Below are positions 7,544 through 15,028 of a stretch of 20,541 nucleotides of DNA, piece after piece. This DNA is from an uncultured Collinsella sp. (GTDB lineage Bacteria; Actinomycetota; Coriobacteriia; Coriobacteriales; Coriobacteriaceae). Position numbers and translations under genes: made by a program. The first letter of the stretch is position 1. Each line of letters opens with the position of its first letter. Below the pieces are notes generated by a model that made no database searches, was not told the DNA's origin, and saw nothing but the letters and a program-made list of their open reading frames with translations. The DNA lies in the NCBI GenBank assembly GCA_900548255.1, contig URKH01000035.1:1-20541 (forward strand). The letters run 5' to 3'.

Positions 7544-7581
7544 GCGCGGGATCCGGGTTGCTGGGTCCCGCGCTTGTTTTT
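7544..7581 (+). terminator. Intrinsic terminator (or rapZ leader attenuator)
   Basis: GCGCGGGA (7544-7551) pairs perfectly with TCCCGCGC (7566-7573) and is followed by TTGTTTTT. It would end the nan transcript. It directly abuts the rapZ ribosome binding site (GGGAGG at 7582), so any rapZ transcript must begin upstream of it and read through it. Confidence 0.75.
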
Positions 7582-7593
7582 GGGAGGCAGCAC

Positions 7594-8514
7594 ATGCAAA
7601 AGGGAGATGCCATGGATGCGGCGGAGCGCTCGGAGCGCATCCCCGATATCGTCATCATCACCGGAATGTCCGGATCGGGCCGCACACAGGCCATGCACGT
7701 GTTCGAGGACATGGGCTATTTTTGCATTGATAACCTACCTCCGCGTCTCATCGCCCAGCTTGCCGAGCTCGTCGGCATCAATACGGGCGTGGGCAGGCAT
7801 CTCGCCGTCACCTGCGATTTGCGTAGCCAGGGACTGTTTGACGAGTTGCTCGATGCGGTCGCCGCGCTCGAAGAGCGCGAGATGAGCTGCGACATCGTGT
7901 TCCTGGAGGCTTCTGACGAGGTGCTGATTCGTCGCTACAGCGAAAATCGCCGCCGTCATCCCATTGCCAAGCCGGGGGAGACTACGGCCGATGCCATTCA
8001 GCGCGAGCGCCTTCAGCTGCAGGGCGTGCGCGATCGAGCCGATATGATTATCGACACGAGCCGCCTGCGCACCTCTGCCCTGCGCAACAAATTGCGCATG
8101 GCGTTCTCCGAGTTGTCCGACCAGCAGCTCATGGACGTTCACGTGTTCTCGTTTGGCTTTAAGCACGGTATGCCCGTCGAGGCGGACATTATGATCGACG
8201 TTCGCTTCCTGCCCAATCCGTTCTACGATCCCGAGATGCGCACCATGACCGGTCTCGATAAGAAAGTCTCCGACTTTGTTCTGGACCATCCCAAGACCCA
8301 GGAGTTCTGGAAGGCCTGGACGCAGCTGCTCGATACGGTCATGCCCGGCTATATCGCGGAGGGCAAGCCGCAGCTTTCTATCGCCATCGGTTGCACGGGC
8401 GGTCAACACCGCAGCGTTGCCATCGCCGAGGCCACGGCGCGTTATTTGGAAGGCGCCCAGTATCACGTGAGCATTTCCCATCGCGACTTGTCGCGCGCGA
8501 ACACGAAAGCATAG
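7594..8514 (+). CDS. rapZ: RNase adapter protein RapZ (YvcJ-type P-loop nucleotide-binding protein)
   Basis: The 306-residue protein has an N-terminal P-loop, GMSGSGRT at 24-31, followed by the family block FEDMGYFCIDNLPP. The C-terminal domain carries FGFKHGMP and the hallmark GCTGGQHRSV. In E. coli RapZ delivers GlmZ RNA to RNase E; in Gram-positives its role is less clear, but it binds nucleotides. The Walker A lysine is replaced by arginine (GRT), as in actinobacterial homologues such as M. tuberculosis Rv1421, so this is a lineage trait. The ATG at 7594 has GGGAGG six bases upstream; the in-frame TTG at 7558 lies inside the terminator loop and is rejected. whiA begins 6 nt after the stop. 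Confidence 0.95.
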   Translation: MQKGDAMDAAERSERIPDIVIITGMSGSGRTQAMHVFEDMGYFCIDNLPPRLIAQLAELVGINTGVGRHLAVTCDLRSQGLFDELLDAVAALEEREMSCDIVFLEASDEVLIRRYSENRRRHPIAKPGETTADAIQRERLQLQGVRDRADMIIDTSRLRTSALRNKLRMAFSELSDQQLMDVHVFSFGFKHGMPVEADIMIDVRFLPNPFYDPEMRTMTGLDKKVSDFVLDHPKTQEFWKAWTQLLDTVMPGYIAEGKPQLSIAIGCTGGQHRSVAIAEATARYLEGAQYHVSISHRDLSRANTKA

Positions 8515-8520
8515 GCCTGC

Positions 8521-9450
8521 ATGTCGTTTACCGCCGAGGTGCGTGACGAGCTCGCGCGCTGCGAACCCGAATGTGAATACTGCGATTTGTCGACGCTTGC
8601 CGCCCTGACGCGTGTGAGCGGTACACTTTCGCTGGCCGGCTCCGGGCGGTATCGTTTGACGGTCGCGACCGAGACGGGCGCCGTCGCGCGCACGATGATC
8701 ACGCTGACGCATCGCATCCTTAAGCTCAAAACGGAATTCACCGTTCGTAAATCGGTCTTGCATAAGGTCCGTAACTATCTCATTACCCTGCCCGATCAAC
8801 CCGACCTGGACAAGGCTCTGGTGCTGCTGGGCATTCTCGACCGCAGGGGAGGGCTCGTCGCCGGTGTTCCCCGGCACATCGTTGCTCGTCCCTGCTGCAG
8901 GCTTGCCTACATCCGCGGCGCGCTCATTGCGGGCGGTTTCGTGGCCGATCCCCGCGGCGACTTTCATTTGGAGATCGCGGTGCAGGGCGAGCAGTATGCC
9001 CGGGGACTTTGCGATCTATTGGAGCAGATTGGGGTCCATGCGCGCGTTAACGCGCGGCGCGGGTCCTTTGCTGTCTACATTAAGAGCGCCGAGGAGATCG
9101 AACATCTTTTAAAGCTGATTGGTGCCAAGCGCAGCGTTGCCGAGATTGAGGAGGCGCGCGCGGTCAAGTTGGTTAAGAACGATGTGAACCGTCGCGTGAA
9201 TGCCGAGCTCGCCAACCAGACCAGAAGTGCGGGTGCCGCCCAGCATCAGCTTGCGCTTATCGATGAGCTCGAGCAGCGTGGCCTTCGCGATGCGCTTCCG
9301 GATGCCTTGGCGGTCTTTTGCGACCTGCGCGAGCGCTATCCCGATCTGTCACTGCGCGATCTGGGAGAGATGGCTGACCCTCCCTTGTCGAAGTCGGCCC
9401 TCTACCATCGAGTTTTGAGGCTTGAAAAGCTCATTGAAGCAAACAGGTAG
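8521..9450 (+). CDS. whiA: Sporulation/cell-division regulator WhiA
   Basis: WhiA is a DNA-binding protein with an N-terminal LAGLIDADG-like fold and a C-terminal helix-turn-helix; it controls sporulation in Streptomyces and affects cell division in non-sporulating bacteria. The 309 residues start with MSFTAEVRDELAR, the normal family opening. The end has the conserved NRRVNAELAN segment and the HTH region LSLRDLGEMADPPLSKSALYHRVLRL. The ribosome binding site is weak (GAAAGC at some distance), which fits translational coupling to rapZ six bases upstream. yvcK, usually found between rapZ and whiA, is missing here. I see no clear terminator after the gene. Confidence 0.95.
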   Translation: MSFTAEVRDELARCEPECEYCDLSTLAALTRVSGTLSLAGSGRYRLTVATETGAVARTMITLTHRILKLKTEFTVRKSVLHKVRNYLITLPDQPDLDKALVLLGILDRRGGLVAGVPRHIVARPCCRLAYIRGALIAGGFVADPRGDFHLEIAVQGEQYARGLCDLLEQIGVHARVNARRGSFAVYIKSAEEIEHLLKLIGAKRSVAEIEEARAVKLVKNDVNRRVNAELANQTRSAGAAQHQLALIDELEQRGLRDALPDALAVFCDLRERYPDLSLRDLGEMADPPLSKSALYHRVLRLEKLIEANR

Positions 9451-9495
9451 TTTAAAGTATCGACTTATATACGGATTTAACTGCTATTTTATTCT

Positions 9496-9509
9496 TTAAA
9501 ACGTTTTAA
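9496..9509 (+). promoter_or_regulatory. Perfect palindrome TTAAAACGTTTTAA upstream of gap, candidate operator
   Basis: This 14-nt perfect palindrome centred on CG lies 57 nt upstream of the candidate gap -10 box, in an AT-rich 193-nt gap of a GC-rich genome. The centre AAACGTTT resembles operators of LacI-family regulators. No regulator gene is adjacent, so the link to gap control is inferred. Confidence 0.35.
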
Positions 9510-9541
9510 CGTAAATTTGATTTTCAATTTCGACCATTCTC

Positions 9542-9571
9542 GTGAAATTCAAGTCCAAAAAAAGGTATATT
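9542..9571 (+). promoter_or_regulatory. Candidate gap promoter
   Basis: GTGAAA (9542-9547) and TATATT (9566-9571) are separated by 18 nt, matching four and five of six consensus positions. The site would give a leader of about 65 nt before the gap start. The rest of the 9451-9643 gap is AT-rich and holds the palindrome listed separately. Confidence 0.4.
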
Positions 9572-9643
9572 AGGCGAGTGGTTAGTTTGTGGGCCTCAAC
9601 GGCAGGCGCTGTAGCTTGCGGGGGCCTTACGAAAGGAGACACA

Positions 9644-10669
9644 ATGGCAGTAAAGGTTGCTATTAACGGCTTCGGTCGCATCGGTCGTCTGGCCTTCCGT
9701 CAGATGTTCGGTCATGAGGGCTCCGAGATCGTCGCTATCAACGACCTCACCTCTCCCGATATGCTCGCTTACCTGCTGAAGTACGACTCCACGCAGGGCA
9801 ACTACGCTCGCGATCACGAGGTCGTTGCTGGCGAGGATTCCATCACCGTTGACGGCAAGGAGATCAAGATCTACAAGGAGGCCGACGCCAACAACCTGCC
9901 TTGGGGCGACCTCGACGTCGACGTCGTTCTCGAGTGCACCGGCTTTTACACCAGCAAGGCTAAGGCTCAGGCCCACATCAACGCTGGCGCCAAGAAGGTC
10001 GTCATCTCCGCTCCGGCCGGCAGCGATCTGCCCACCATCGTGTACAACGTCAACCATGAGACGCTGACCGCTGAGGACAACATCATCTCCGCTGCTTCCT
10101 GCACCACCAACTGCCTCGCCCCGATGGCGAAGGGTCTGAACGACTTCGCTCCCATCGTGTCCGGCATCATGACCACCATTCACGCCTGGACTGGCGACCA
10201 GATGCCGCTCGACGGCCCGCAGCGCAAGGGCAACAAGCGTCGTAGCCGCGCCTGCGCCGTTAACATTGTCCCCAACACCACCGGTGCTGCCAAGGCTATC
10301 GGCCTGGTTCTCCCCGAGCTCAACGGCAAGCTCATCGGTGCCGCCCAGCGCGTCCCGACGCCGACCGGCTCCATCACCAACCTCTACGCTGTCGTTGACA
10401 AGAAGGTCACCGTCGACGAGGTCAACGCTGCTATGAAGGCCTACGCTGCCACCATCTCCGAGACCTTCGGTTACAACGAGGACGACATCGTCTCCACCGA
10501 CATCATCGGCGAGACCCACGGCTCCATCTTCGACGCCACTCAGACCATGTGCTCTGACCTCGGCAACGGCCAGACCCTCGTTCAGGTCACCTCTTGGTAC
10601 GACAACGAGAACTCCTACACCTCTCAGATGGTCCGCACCATCAAGTACTTCGAGAAGTTCGTTGCTTAA
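9644..10669 (+). CDS. gap: Glyceraldehyde-3-phosphate dehydrogenase, NAD-type
   Basis: This cytoplasmic glycolytic enzyme oxidises and phosphorylates glyceraldehyde-3-phosphate to 1,3-bisphosphoglycerate. The 341-residue protein begins with the Rossmann motif INGFGRIGR. AINDLT follows, with the aspartate that favours NAD over NADP. The catalytic cysteine is Cys153 in SCTTNCLAP, and TTIHAWTGDQ contributes the histidine. SWYDNENSYTSQMVRT closes the catalytic domain. The ATG at 9644 has an excellent GAAAGGAG site; an upstream in-frame extension to 9542 covers the promoter and is not real. The phosphate loop reads PLDGPQRKGNKRRSRA, slightly longer than in many homologues but familiar from actinobacteria. 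Codon use is highly biased, as expected for a strongly expressed gene. Confidence 0.97.
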   Translation: MAVKVAINGFGRIGRLAFRQMFGHEGSEIVAINDLTSPDMLAYLLKYDSTQGNYARDHEVVAGEDSITVDGKEIKIYKEADANNLPWGDLDVDVVLECTGFYTSKAKAQAHINAGAKKVVISAPAGSDLPTIVYNVNHETLTAEDNIISAASCTTNCLAPMAKGLNDFAPIVSGIMTTIHAWTGDQMPLDGPQRKGNKRRSRACAVNIVPNTTGAAKAIGLVLPELNGKLIGAAQRVPTPTGSITNLYAVVDKKVTVDEVNAAMKAYAATISETFGYNEDDIVSTDIIGETHGSIFDATQTMCSDLGNGQTLVQVTSWYDNENSYTSQMVRTIKYFEKFVA

Positions 10670-10706
10670 TTTAGCTTTTAGCGAATAGCTCGTTGAGCGT
10701 CTAAAG

Positions 10707-10753
10707 AAGGGCGCGGCCTTATAGGGCTTACACCCTAGGGTCGCGCCCTTTTT
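10707..10753 (+). terminator. Terminator-like hairpin between gap and pgk
   Basis: AAGGGCGCG pairs with CGCGCCCTT, with an inner TAGGG/CCCTA stem at 10722-10726 and 10733-10737, followed by TTTTT. It probably ends or reduces transcription from gap into pgk, so gap can be made in excess. Confidence 0.75.
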
Positions 10754-10763
10754 ATAGGAAATC

Positions 10764-10786
10764 GTCTGCCGTAATGGGAGGCAGAC
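10764..10786 (+). promoter_or_regulatory. Small leader hairpin before pgk
   Basis: GTCTGCC (10764-10770) and GGCAGAC (10780-10786) form a perfect 7-bp stem with a 9-nt loop, ending seven bases before the pgk ribosome binding site GAAAGGT. It could stabilise a message processed between gap and pgk. Confidence 0.4.
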
Positions 10787-10809
10787 ACGTACGAAAGGTA
10801 GAAGCAAAC

Positions 10810-12000
10810 ATGGCCTTTACCAAGAAGACCGTCCGCGACATCGATGTCGACGGCAAGCGCGTTCTCGTCCGCGTTGACTTCAACGTGCCTATCAAGGATG
10901 GCGTCGTTGGCGACACCACCCGTATCAAGGCTGCCCTGCCCACCATCAACTACCTCGTTGAGCACAACGCTCGCGTCATCCTCATGAGCCACCTCGGCCG
11001 TCCCGAGGGCACCGGCTTCCAGCCCGAGCTGTCCCTCGAGCCCGTCGCCAAGAAGCTCGCTGAGCTCTCTGGTCTCGACGTTGCCTTTGTCGCCGACACC
11101 TACGGCGAGAAGGCTGCTGAGGCTGTCGCCGCCGTCGAGCCGGGCAAGGTCCTCGTTCTCGAGAACGTCCGTTTTGACAAGCGTGAGAAGAAGAACGATC
11201 CCGAGATCGCCAAGAAGCTCGCTTCCTATGGTGACGTCTTCGTCCTCGATGCCTTCGGCACCGCTCACCGCGCCCAGGGTTCCGTCGTGGGCCCCGCCGC
11301 TTACCTGCCTGCCGTCGCCGGCTTCCTGCTCGAGAAGGAGGTCGACACGCTGACCGGCATCTTCGCCGAGCCCGAGCGCCCCTTCGTCGCCATCGTCGGC
11401 GGTTCCAAGGTTTCCTCCAAGATCGGCGTTCTCGATCACCTCATCGACTCCGCTGACACCCTGATCATCGGTGGCGGCATGGCCTACACCTTCTTCCTGG
11501 CTCAGGGCCTGACCGTCGGTCAGTCCCTCAAGGAAGAGGACTGGGTCGAGCGCGCCGGCGAGATGCTCAAGAAGGCCGAGGAGAAGGGCGTCAAGATCCT
11601 GCTCCCCATCGACAACCGCGTTGCCGATCACTTTGGCGAGGACGCTGTCCCCGAGGTTGTCGCTTCCGACGCTATCCCCGACGATCGTGAGGGCATGGAC
11701 ATCGGCCCCAAGACCGAGGAGCTCTACGCCGAGGCCGTCAAGGGCGCCAAGACCGTGTTCTGGAACGGCCCCATGGGCGTCTTCGAGTTCGACAACTTCG
11801 CTCACGGCACCCAGGCTATCGCCGAGGCCGTCGCCGAGGCCGACTGCACCTCGATCATCGGCGGTGGTGACTCTGTCGCGGCTGTCAACAAGTTCAACCT
11901 GGCCGACAAGATGAGCTGGATCTCCACCGGTGGTGGCGCTTCCATGGAGCTCGTCGAGGGTAAGGCCCTGCCCGGAGTGGAGGCGCTTCTCGATGCCTAA
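10810..12000 (+). CDS. pgk: Phosphoglycerate kinase
   Basis: Transfers phosphate from 1,3-bisphosphoglycerate to ADP. The 396-residue protein has the standard two-domain layout. The N-terminal substrate side shows RVDFNVP, DTTRI and MSHLGRP. The hinge and nucleotide side shows GGSKVSSKI, FWNGPMGVFE and GGGDSVAAV, and the end carries STGGGASMELVEG. The ATG at 10810 follows GAAAGGT with about 10 nt spacing; the in-frame GTG at 10774 falls in the leader hairpin and is rejected. The gene overlaps tpiA by 8 nt. Length is normal for the family, and no oddities are seen. Confidence 0.97.
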   Translation: MAFTKKTVRDIDVDGKRVLVRVDFNVPIKDGVVGDTTRIKAALPTINYLVEHNARVILMSHLGRPEGTGFQPELSLEPVAKKLAELSGLDVAFVADTYGEKAAEAVAAVEPGKVLVLENVRFDKREKKNDPEIAKKLASYGDVFVLDAFGTAHRAQGSVVGPAAYLPAVAGFLLEKEVDTLTGIFAEPERPFVAIVGGSKVSSKIGVLDHLIDSADTLIIGGGMAYTFFLAQGLTVGQSLKEEDWVERAGEMLKKAEEKGVKILLPIDNRVADHFGEDAVPEVVASDAIPDDREGMDIGPKTEELYAEAVKGAKTVFWNGPMGVFEFDNFAHGTQAIAEAVAEADCTSIIGGGDSVAAVNKFNLADKMSWISTGGGASMELVEGKALPGVEALLDA

Positions 12001-12760
12001 TCGCACCCTTCTTATCGCTGGTAACTGGAAGATGAACAACGACGTCGCCGAGGCCGCCAAGCTCGCCGACGAGCTGGCTCAGGCTCTGCCCGAGGTTCCG
12101 GCTGGCGTCGAGGTGCTCGTCTGCCCTCCGACCATTGACATCACCACGGTTCATGACCGCATTCAGGCTGCCCCCATCGCCCTCGGTGCACAGAACGTGT
12201 ACTGGGAGGCCAAGGGTGCCTTCACCGGTGAGTCCTCTTGCGACATGCTCAAGTCCGCTGGCTGCACCTACTGCATCATCGGTCACTCCGAGCGTCGCGA
12301 CTACTTCCACGAGACCGACGAGGATCAGAACAAGAAGGCCAAGGCCCTCGTTGCCGCCGGTCTTGTTCCCGTCTTCTGCTGCGGCGAGTCCCTCGAGGTC
12401 CGCGAGGCTGGCACCTATGTCGAGCACGTCGTGAACCAGGTCAAGGCTGGCCTTGCCGGTCTTGAGATCACCTGCCCCAAGCAGGTCGTCGTCGCCTACG
12501 AGCCCATCTGGGCCATCGGCACCGGCAAGACCGCTACCGCTGAGGACGCCCAGGAGGTCTGCGGCGCTATCCGTGAGACCCTCAAGGAGATGTTTGGCGA
12601 GGAGCTCGCTAACGGCATCCGCGTTCTCTATGGTGGCTCTGCCAAGCCCGGCAACATCGCCGAGCTCGTCGCCAAGCCTGACGTTGACGGCGCCCTCGTG
12701 GGCGGCGCTTCGCTCAAGGCTGCCGACTTCGCCTCTATGGTCGTCAAGGCAGGCGAGTAG
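11993..12760 (+). CDS. tpiA: Triosephosphate isomerase
   Basis: Interconverts dihydroxyacetone phosphate and glyceraldehyde-3-phosphate. The 255-residue TIM barrel has the substrate lysine in AGNWKMN, the catalytic histidine in IIGHSERR, the catalytic glutamate in AYEPIWAIGTG with the flexible loop GTGKTAT, and the phosphate-binding LYGGSAKP and GALVGGASL. The ATG overlaps the pgk stop (ATGCCTAA), and its ribosome binding site GGAGTGGAGG lies inside pgk, so the pair is translationally coupled. The longer frame from 11930 is pgk sequence read in another frame. Confidence 0.97.
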   Translation: MPNRTLLIAGNWKMNNDVAEAAKLADELAQALPEVPAGVEVLVCPPTIDITTVHDRIQAAPIALGAQNVYWEAKGAFTGESSCDMLKSAGCTYCIIGHSERRDYFHETDEDQNKKAKALVAAGLVPVFCCGESLEVREAGTYVEHVVNQVKAGLAGLEITCPKQVVVAYEPIWAIGTGKTATAEDAQEVCGAIRETLKEMFGEELANGIRVLYGGSAKPGNIAELVAKPDVDGALVGGASLKAADFASMVVKAGE

Positions 12761-12765
12761 GACAT

Positions 12766-14319
12766 ATGGCACAGCGTCATCTTCCTGCACTCCTGATCAT
12801 CATGGATGGCTGCGGCCTTGCTCCGGCCGATGGCGAGAACGCCGTCGCCGCTGCCAAGACGCCCTTTCTTGATAGCCTGTACGCTCAGTATCCCCACACC
12901 ACGCTCGGTGCTTCGGGCGAGGACGTGGGCCTTCCCGACGGTCAGATGGGCAACTCCGAGGTAGGCCACCTCAACATCGGTGCCGGCCGCATCGTGTTCC
13001 AGGAGCTTTCGCGCATCAACAACGCCATCAAGGACGGCTCCATCGCCAAGAACGAGGTCTTCGTCAAGGCTATGGACGACGTCAAGGCCGAAGGCAAGAC
13101 CCTGCATCTCATGGGCCTTATGAGCCCTGGCGGTGTTCATTCTCACATGAACCACGTCGAGGCTCTGGTCAAGATGGCTGCCCAGCATGGCGTCAAGACC
13201 GTTCGCGTCCACGCCTTCATGGATGGCCGCGACGTCGACCCGCAGTCCGGTGCCGGCTACATGAGCGAGTTCTGCGCTTTCCTGGCTAAGATCTCCGAGG
13301 AGACCGGTTGCGACGCTCGCGTTGCCACCGTTTCGGGCCGCTATTGGGCCATGGACCGCGACAACCGTTGGGAGCGCATCCAGCGCGCCTACGACGTCAT
13401 GGTCAACGCGTCCGATGCCGATACCGACCCCGTTGCCGGTATCAAGGCCTACTACGAGAAGGATCCGCGCGGCGACGAGTTCGTCGAGCCTTTCGCGGCC
13501 CACAACGAGGGCATCCACGAGGGCGACGCGGCCATCTTCTTCAACTTCCGTCCCGACCGCGCTCGTCAGATGACCCGCGTGTTCACGGACAAGGAGTTCG
13601 ATGGCTTTGAGCGCGAGCAGATTAAGCTCTCGCACTTTGTGACGATGACCGAGTACGATCCGACGTTTGACGTCGAGGTCGCCTTCCCCAAGACGTTCCC
13701 CGAGAACGTTCTGGCCGACGTTATCGCCGCCAATGGCCTGAAGCAGCTGCACACCGCCGAGACCGAGAAGTATGCCCACGTGACGTTCTTCCTCAACGGC
13801 GGCATCGAGGAGCCCAAGGAGGGCGAGGAGCGCGTGCTCGTCGCTTCCCCCAAGGTTGCTACCTACGATCTGCAGCCTGAGATGAGCGCTCCCGAGGTTA
13901 CCGAGAAGCTCGTCGCCGCCATCAACGAGGATCGCGCTGATTTCTACATCGTGAACTTCGCGAACTGCGACATGGTTGGTCACACCGGTGTCTTCGACGC
14001 CGCCGTTAAGGCCGTCGAGGCTGTTGACGATGCCCTGTCCAAGGTTGTCCCGGCGATTCTCGCCAAGGGTGGCTTTGCGCTGATTACCGCCGACCACGGC
14101 AACGCCGATCACATGTTTGACGTTGCTTCCGACGGTTCCAAGCATCCGTTCACGGCTCACACCACCAACCGTGTGCCGTTCATCATCGTTGATGAGAAGG
14201 CGCAGCTCACCGGTATCGAGGACGGCCGTCTTTCCGATATCGCTCCGACCATGCTCACCATGGCTGGTATTGAGCCTTCCGCCGAGATGACGGGTCGCGT
14301 GCTCGCCACCGAGGCCTAA
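12766..14319 (+). CDS. gpmI: 2,3-bisphosphoglycerate-independent phosphoglycerate mutase
   Basis: Converts 3-phosphoglycerate to 2-phosphoglycerate without a bisphosphoglycerate cofactor, using two metal ions. The 517-residue protein opens with LLIIMDGCG, where most homologues read DGWG. It has the phosphoserine nucleophile Ser64 in GQMGNSEVGH, then SPGGVHSH, FMDGRDVDP, RYWAMDRDNRW, FFNFRPDRARQMTR and the alkaline-phosphatase-like metal site ANCDMVGHTG and TADHGNADHM. It starts five bases after the tpiA stop and is clearly in the same operon. In actinobacterial gap-pgk-tpiA-secG blocks this gene is usually not between tpiA and secG, so its presence extends the operon's glycolytic content. Confidence 0.96.
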   Translation: MAQRHLPALLIIMDGCGLAPADGENAVAAAKTPFLDSLYAQYPHTTLGASGEDVGLPDGQMGNSEVGHLNIGAGRIVFQELSRINNAIKDGSIAKNEVFVKAMDDVKAEGKTLHLMGLMSPGGVHSHMNHVEALVKMAAQHGVKTVRVHAFMDGRDVDPQSGAGYMSEFCAFLAKISEETGCDARVATVSGRYWAMDRDNRWERIQRAYDVMVNASDADTDPVAGIKAYYEKDPRGDEFVEPFAAHNEGIHEGDAAIFFNFRPDRARQMTRVFTDKEFDGFEREQIKLSHFVTMTEYDPTFDVEVAFPKTFPENVLADVIAANGLKQLHTAETEKYAHVTFFLNGGIEEPKEGEERVLVASPKVATYDLQPEMSAPEVTEKLVAAINEDRADFYIVNFANCDMVGHTGVFDAAVKAVEAVDDALSKVVPAILAKGGFALITADHGNADHMFDVASDGSKHPFTAHTTNRVPFIIVDEKAQLTGIEDGRLSDIAPTMLTMAGIEPSAEMTGRVLATEA

Positions 14320-14346
14320 TAGAAAACAACTATCGTTTTCTAGTAA

Positions 14347-14379
14347 GGGGGTTGTCCACAACCGGACGACCCCCTTTTT
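14347..14379 (+). terminator. Intrinsic terminator after gpmI
   Basis: GGGGGTTGTCC (14347-14357) pairs with GGACGACCCCC (14364-14374) with one G-U pair and a six-base loop, followed by TTTTT. It is a textbook terminator for the pgk-tpiA-gpmI transcript. A weaker 7-bp repeat (AGAAAAC/GTTTTCT, 14321-14341) comes just before it. Confidence 0.9.
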
Positions 14380-14438
14380 GGTATTTCTGCCATTTCTAAC
14401 CCGTCCCTAAATGGCAGGTGGGGGAGTGTTGGGGGTTG

Positions 14439-14447
14439 TGGTACAGT
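14439..14447 (+). promoter_or_regulatory. Candidate extended -10 promoter for secG
   Basis: TGGTACAGT fits the extended -10 pattern TGnTAnnnT about 37 nt before the secG start. No good -35 box is visible. A dedicated promoter is expected because a strong terminator precedes it. Confidence 0.35.
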
Positions 14448-14483
14448 ACTGGAGTTTGAATTGTTCTATTAAGGAGCTTATCT

Positions 14484-14738
14484 ATGGGTCCGTTCCAGAT
14501 TCTTCTGTTTGTCGTTTGGGCTATCTCTGCCGTGGCGCTGACGATTCTCGTCCTGATGCACTCCGGTAAGGGTACCGGCGTTTCGGATATGATTGCCAGC
14601 TCGCTGTATAACTCCAGCTCTGCCACGGGCGTTATGGAGCAGAACCTCGATCGCCTGACGGTAATTATGGCCGTCGTTTTTGCTGTGTGTGTCGTTCTGT
14701 GCATGTTCTTCTTCCCGCAGGGTATCGTCGGCTACTAA
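14484..14738 (+). CDS. secG: Preprotein translocase subunit SecG
   Basis: SecG is the small non-essential membrane subunit of the SecYEG protein-conducting channel. The 84-residue protein has two predicted membrane segments, about 4-25 and 59-79, joined by a loop with the family signature VLMHSGKGTG near residues 23-32. The ATG follows AAGGAG at good spacing. Its position after the triose-phosphate genes is the conserved actinobacterial location. It is separated from gpmI by a terminator and a likely promoter. Confidence 0.93.
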   Translation: MGPFQILLFVVWAISAVALTILVLMHSGKGTGVSDMIASSLYNSSSATGVMEQNLDRLTVIMAVVFAVCVVLCMFFFPQGIVGY

Positions 14739-14760
14739 GCATCGGCGTATATACGTTTGT

Positions 14761-14790
14761 AAAGGGTCCCGCATGTGCGGGGCCCTTTTT
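14761..14790 (+). terminator. Intrinsic terminator after secG
   Basis: AAAGGGTCCCGCA (14761-14773) pairs with TGCGGGGCCCTTT (14776-14788) with a single G-U, and the T-run at 14786-14790 completes it. It lies 22 nt after the secG stop. Confidence 0.9.
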
Positions 14791-14915
14791 GTTTACAGAC
14801 TTGTAATAGAGTCAAAATATCCCCACATACTTCGCCTAACTAAAGAAATTCTCGACCGTTAACCGGAATTAGCGCCATATTGTGCATAAAATGCGCTACT
14901 GTATTGCGAAACGTT

Positions 14916-14950
14916 GGTCCGCACTGCATAACCAGCCATAACGGCGGACC
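14916..14950 (+). promoter_or_regulatory. Inverted repeat in the leader of the substrate-binding protein gene
   Basis: GGTCCGC (14916-14922) and GCGGACC (14944-14950) form a perfect 7-bp stem with a 21-nt loop. It sits in the 290-nt gap between secG and the transporter operon. The gap also holds the secG terminator and AT-rich sequence (14800-14910) that probably contains the operon promoter; I could not assign definite -35/-10 boxes. Confidence 0.4.
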
Positions 14951-15028
14951 GCGTTTGAATGGTTCGATCGGGCTGTCTTGACGTTGCCCGGCCGAATTCA
15001 CTTTGTCCTATCTCATAAGGAGGATGGC

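Noticed and set aside
7594..7700. Arg in place of Lys in the RapZ Walker A motif as a sign of inactivation
   Set aside because: Actinobacterial RapZ proteins, such as the M. tuberculosis homologue, also carry Arg here, so it supports the taxonomic call and does not signal a broken gene.
12628..14361. A 577-codon open frame on the minus strand opposite gpmI, and similar long antisense frames opposite oppA (15008-16732), pgk, gap, nanA and rapZ
   Set aside because: The sense strand genes are certain. The antisense products are low-complexity (rich in Leu, Gly, Val, Asp), match no known family and follow from GAC/GTC/GAG-type codon bias, which removes stops on the other strand.
14911..14985. 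Possible tRNA suggested by GGTTCGATC and a CATAA loop
   Set aside because: The flanking bases do not form the T-stem, acceptor stem or anticodon stem, and no 3' CCA-type end fits. Only the GGTCCGC/GCGGACC repeat is supported.
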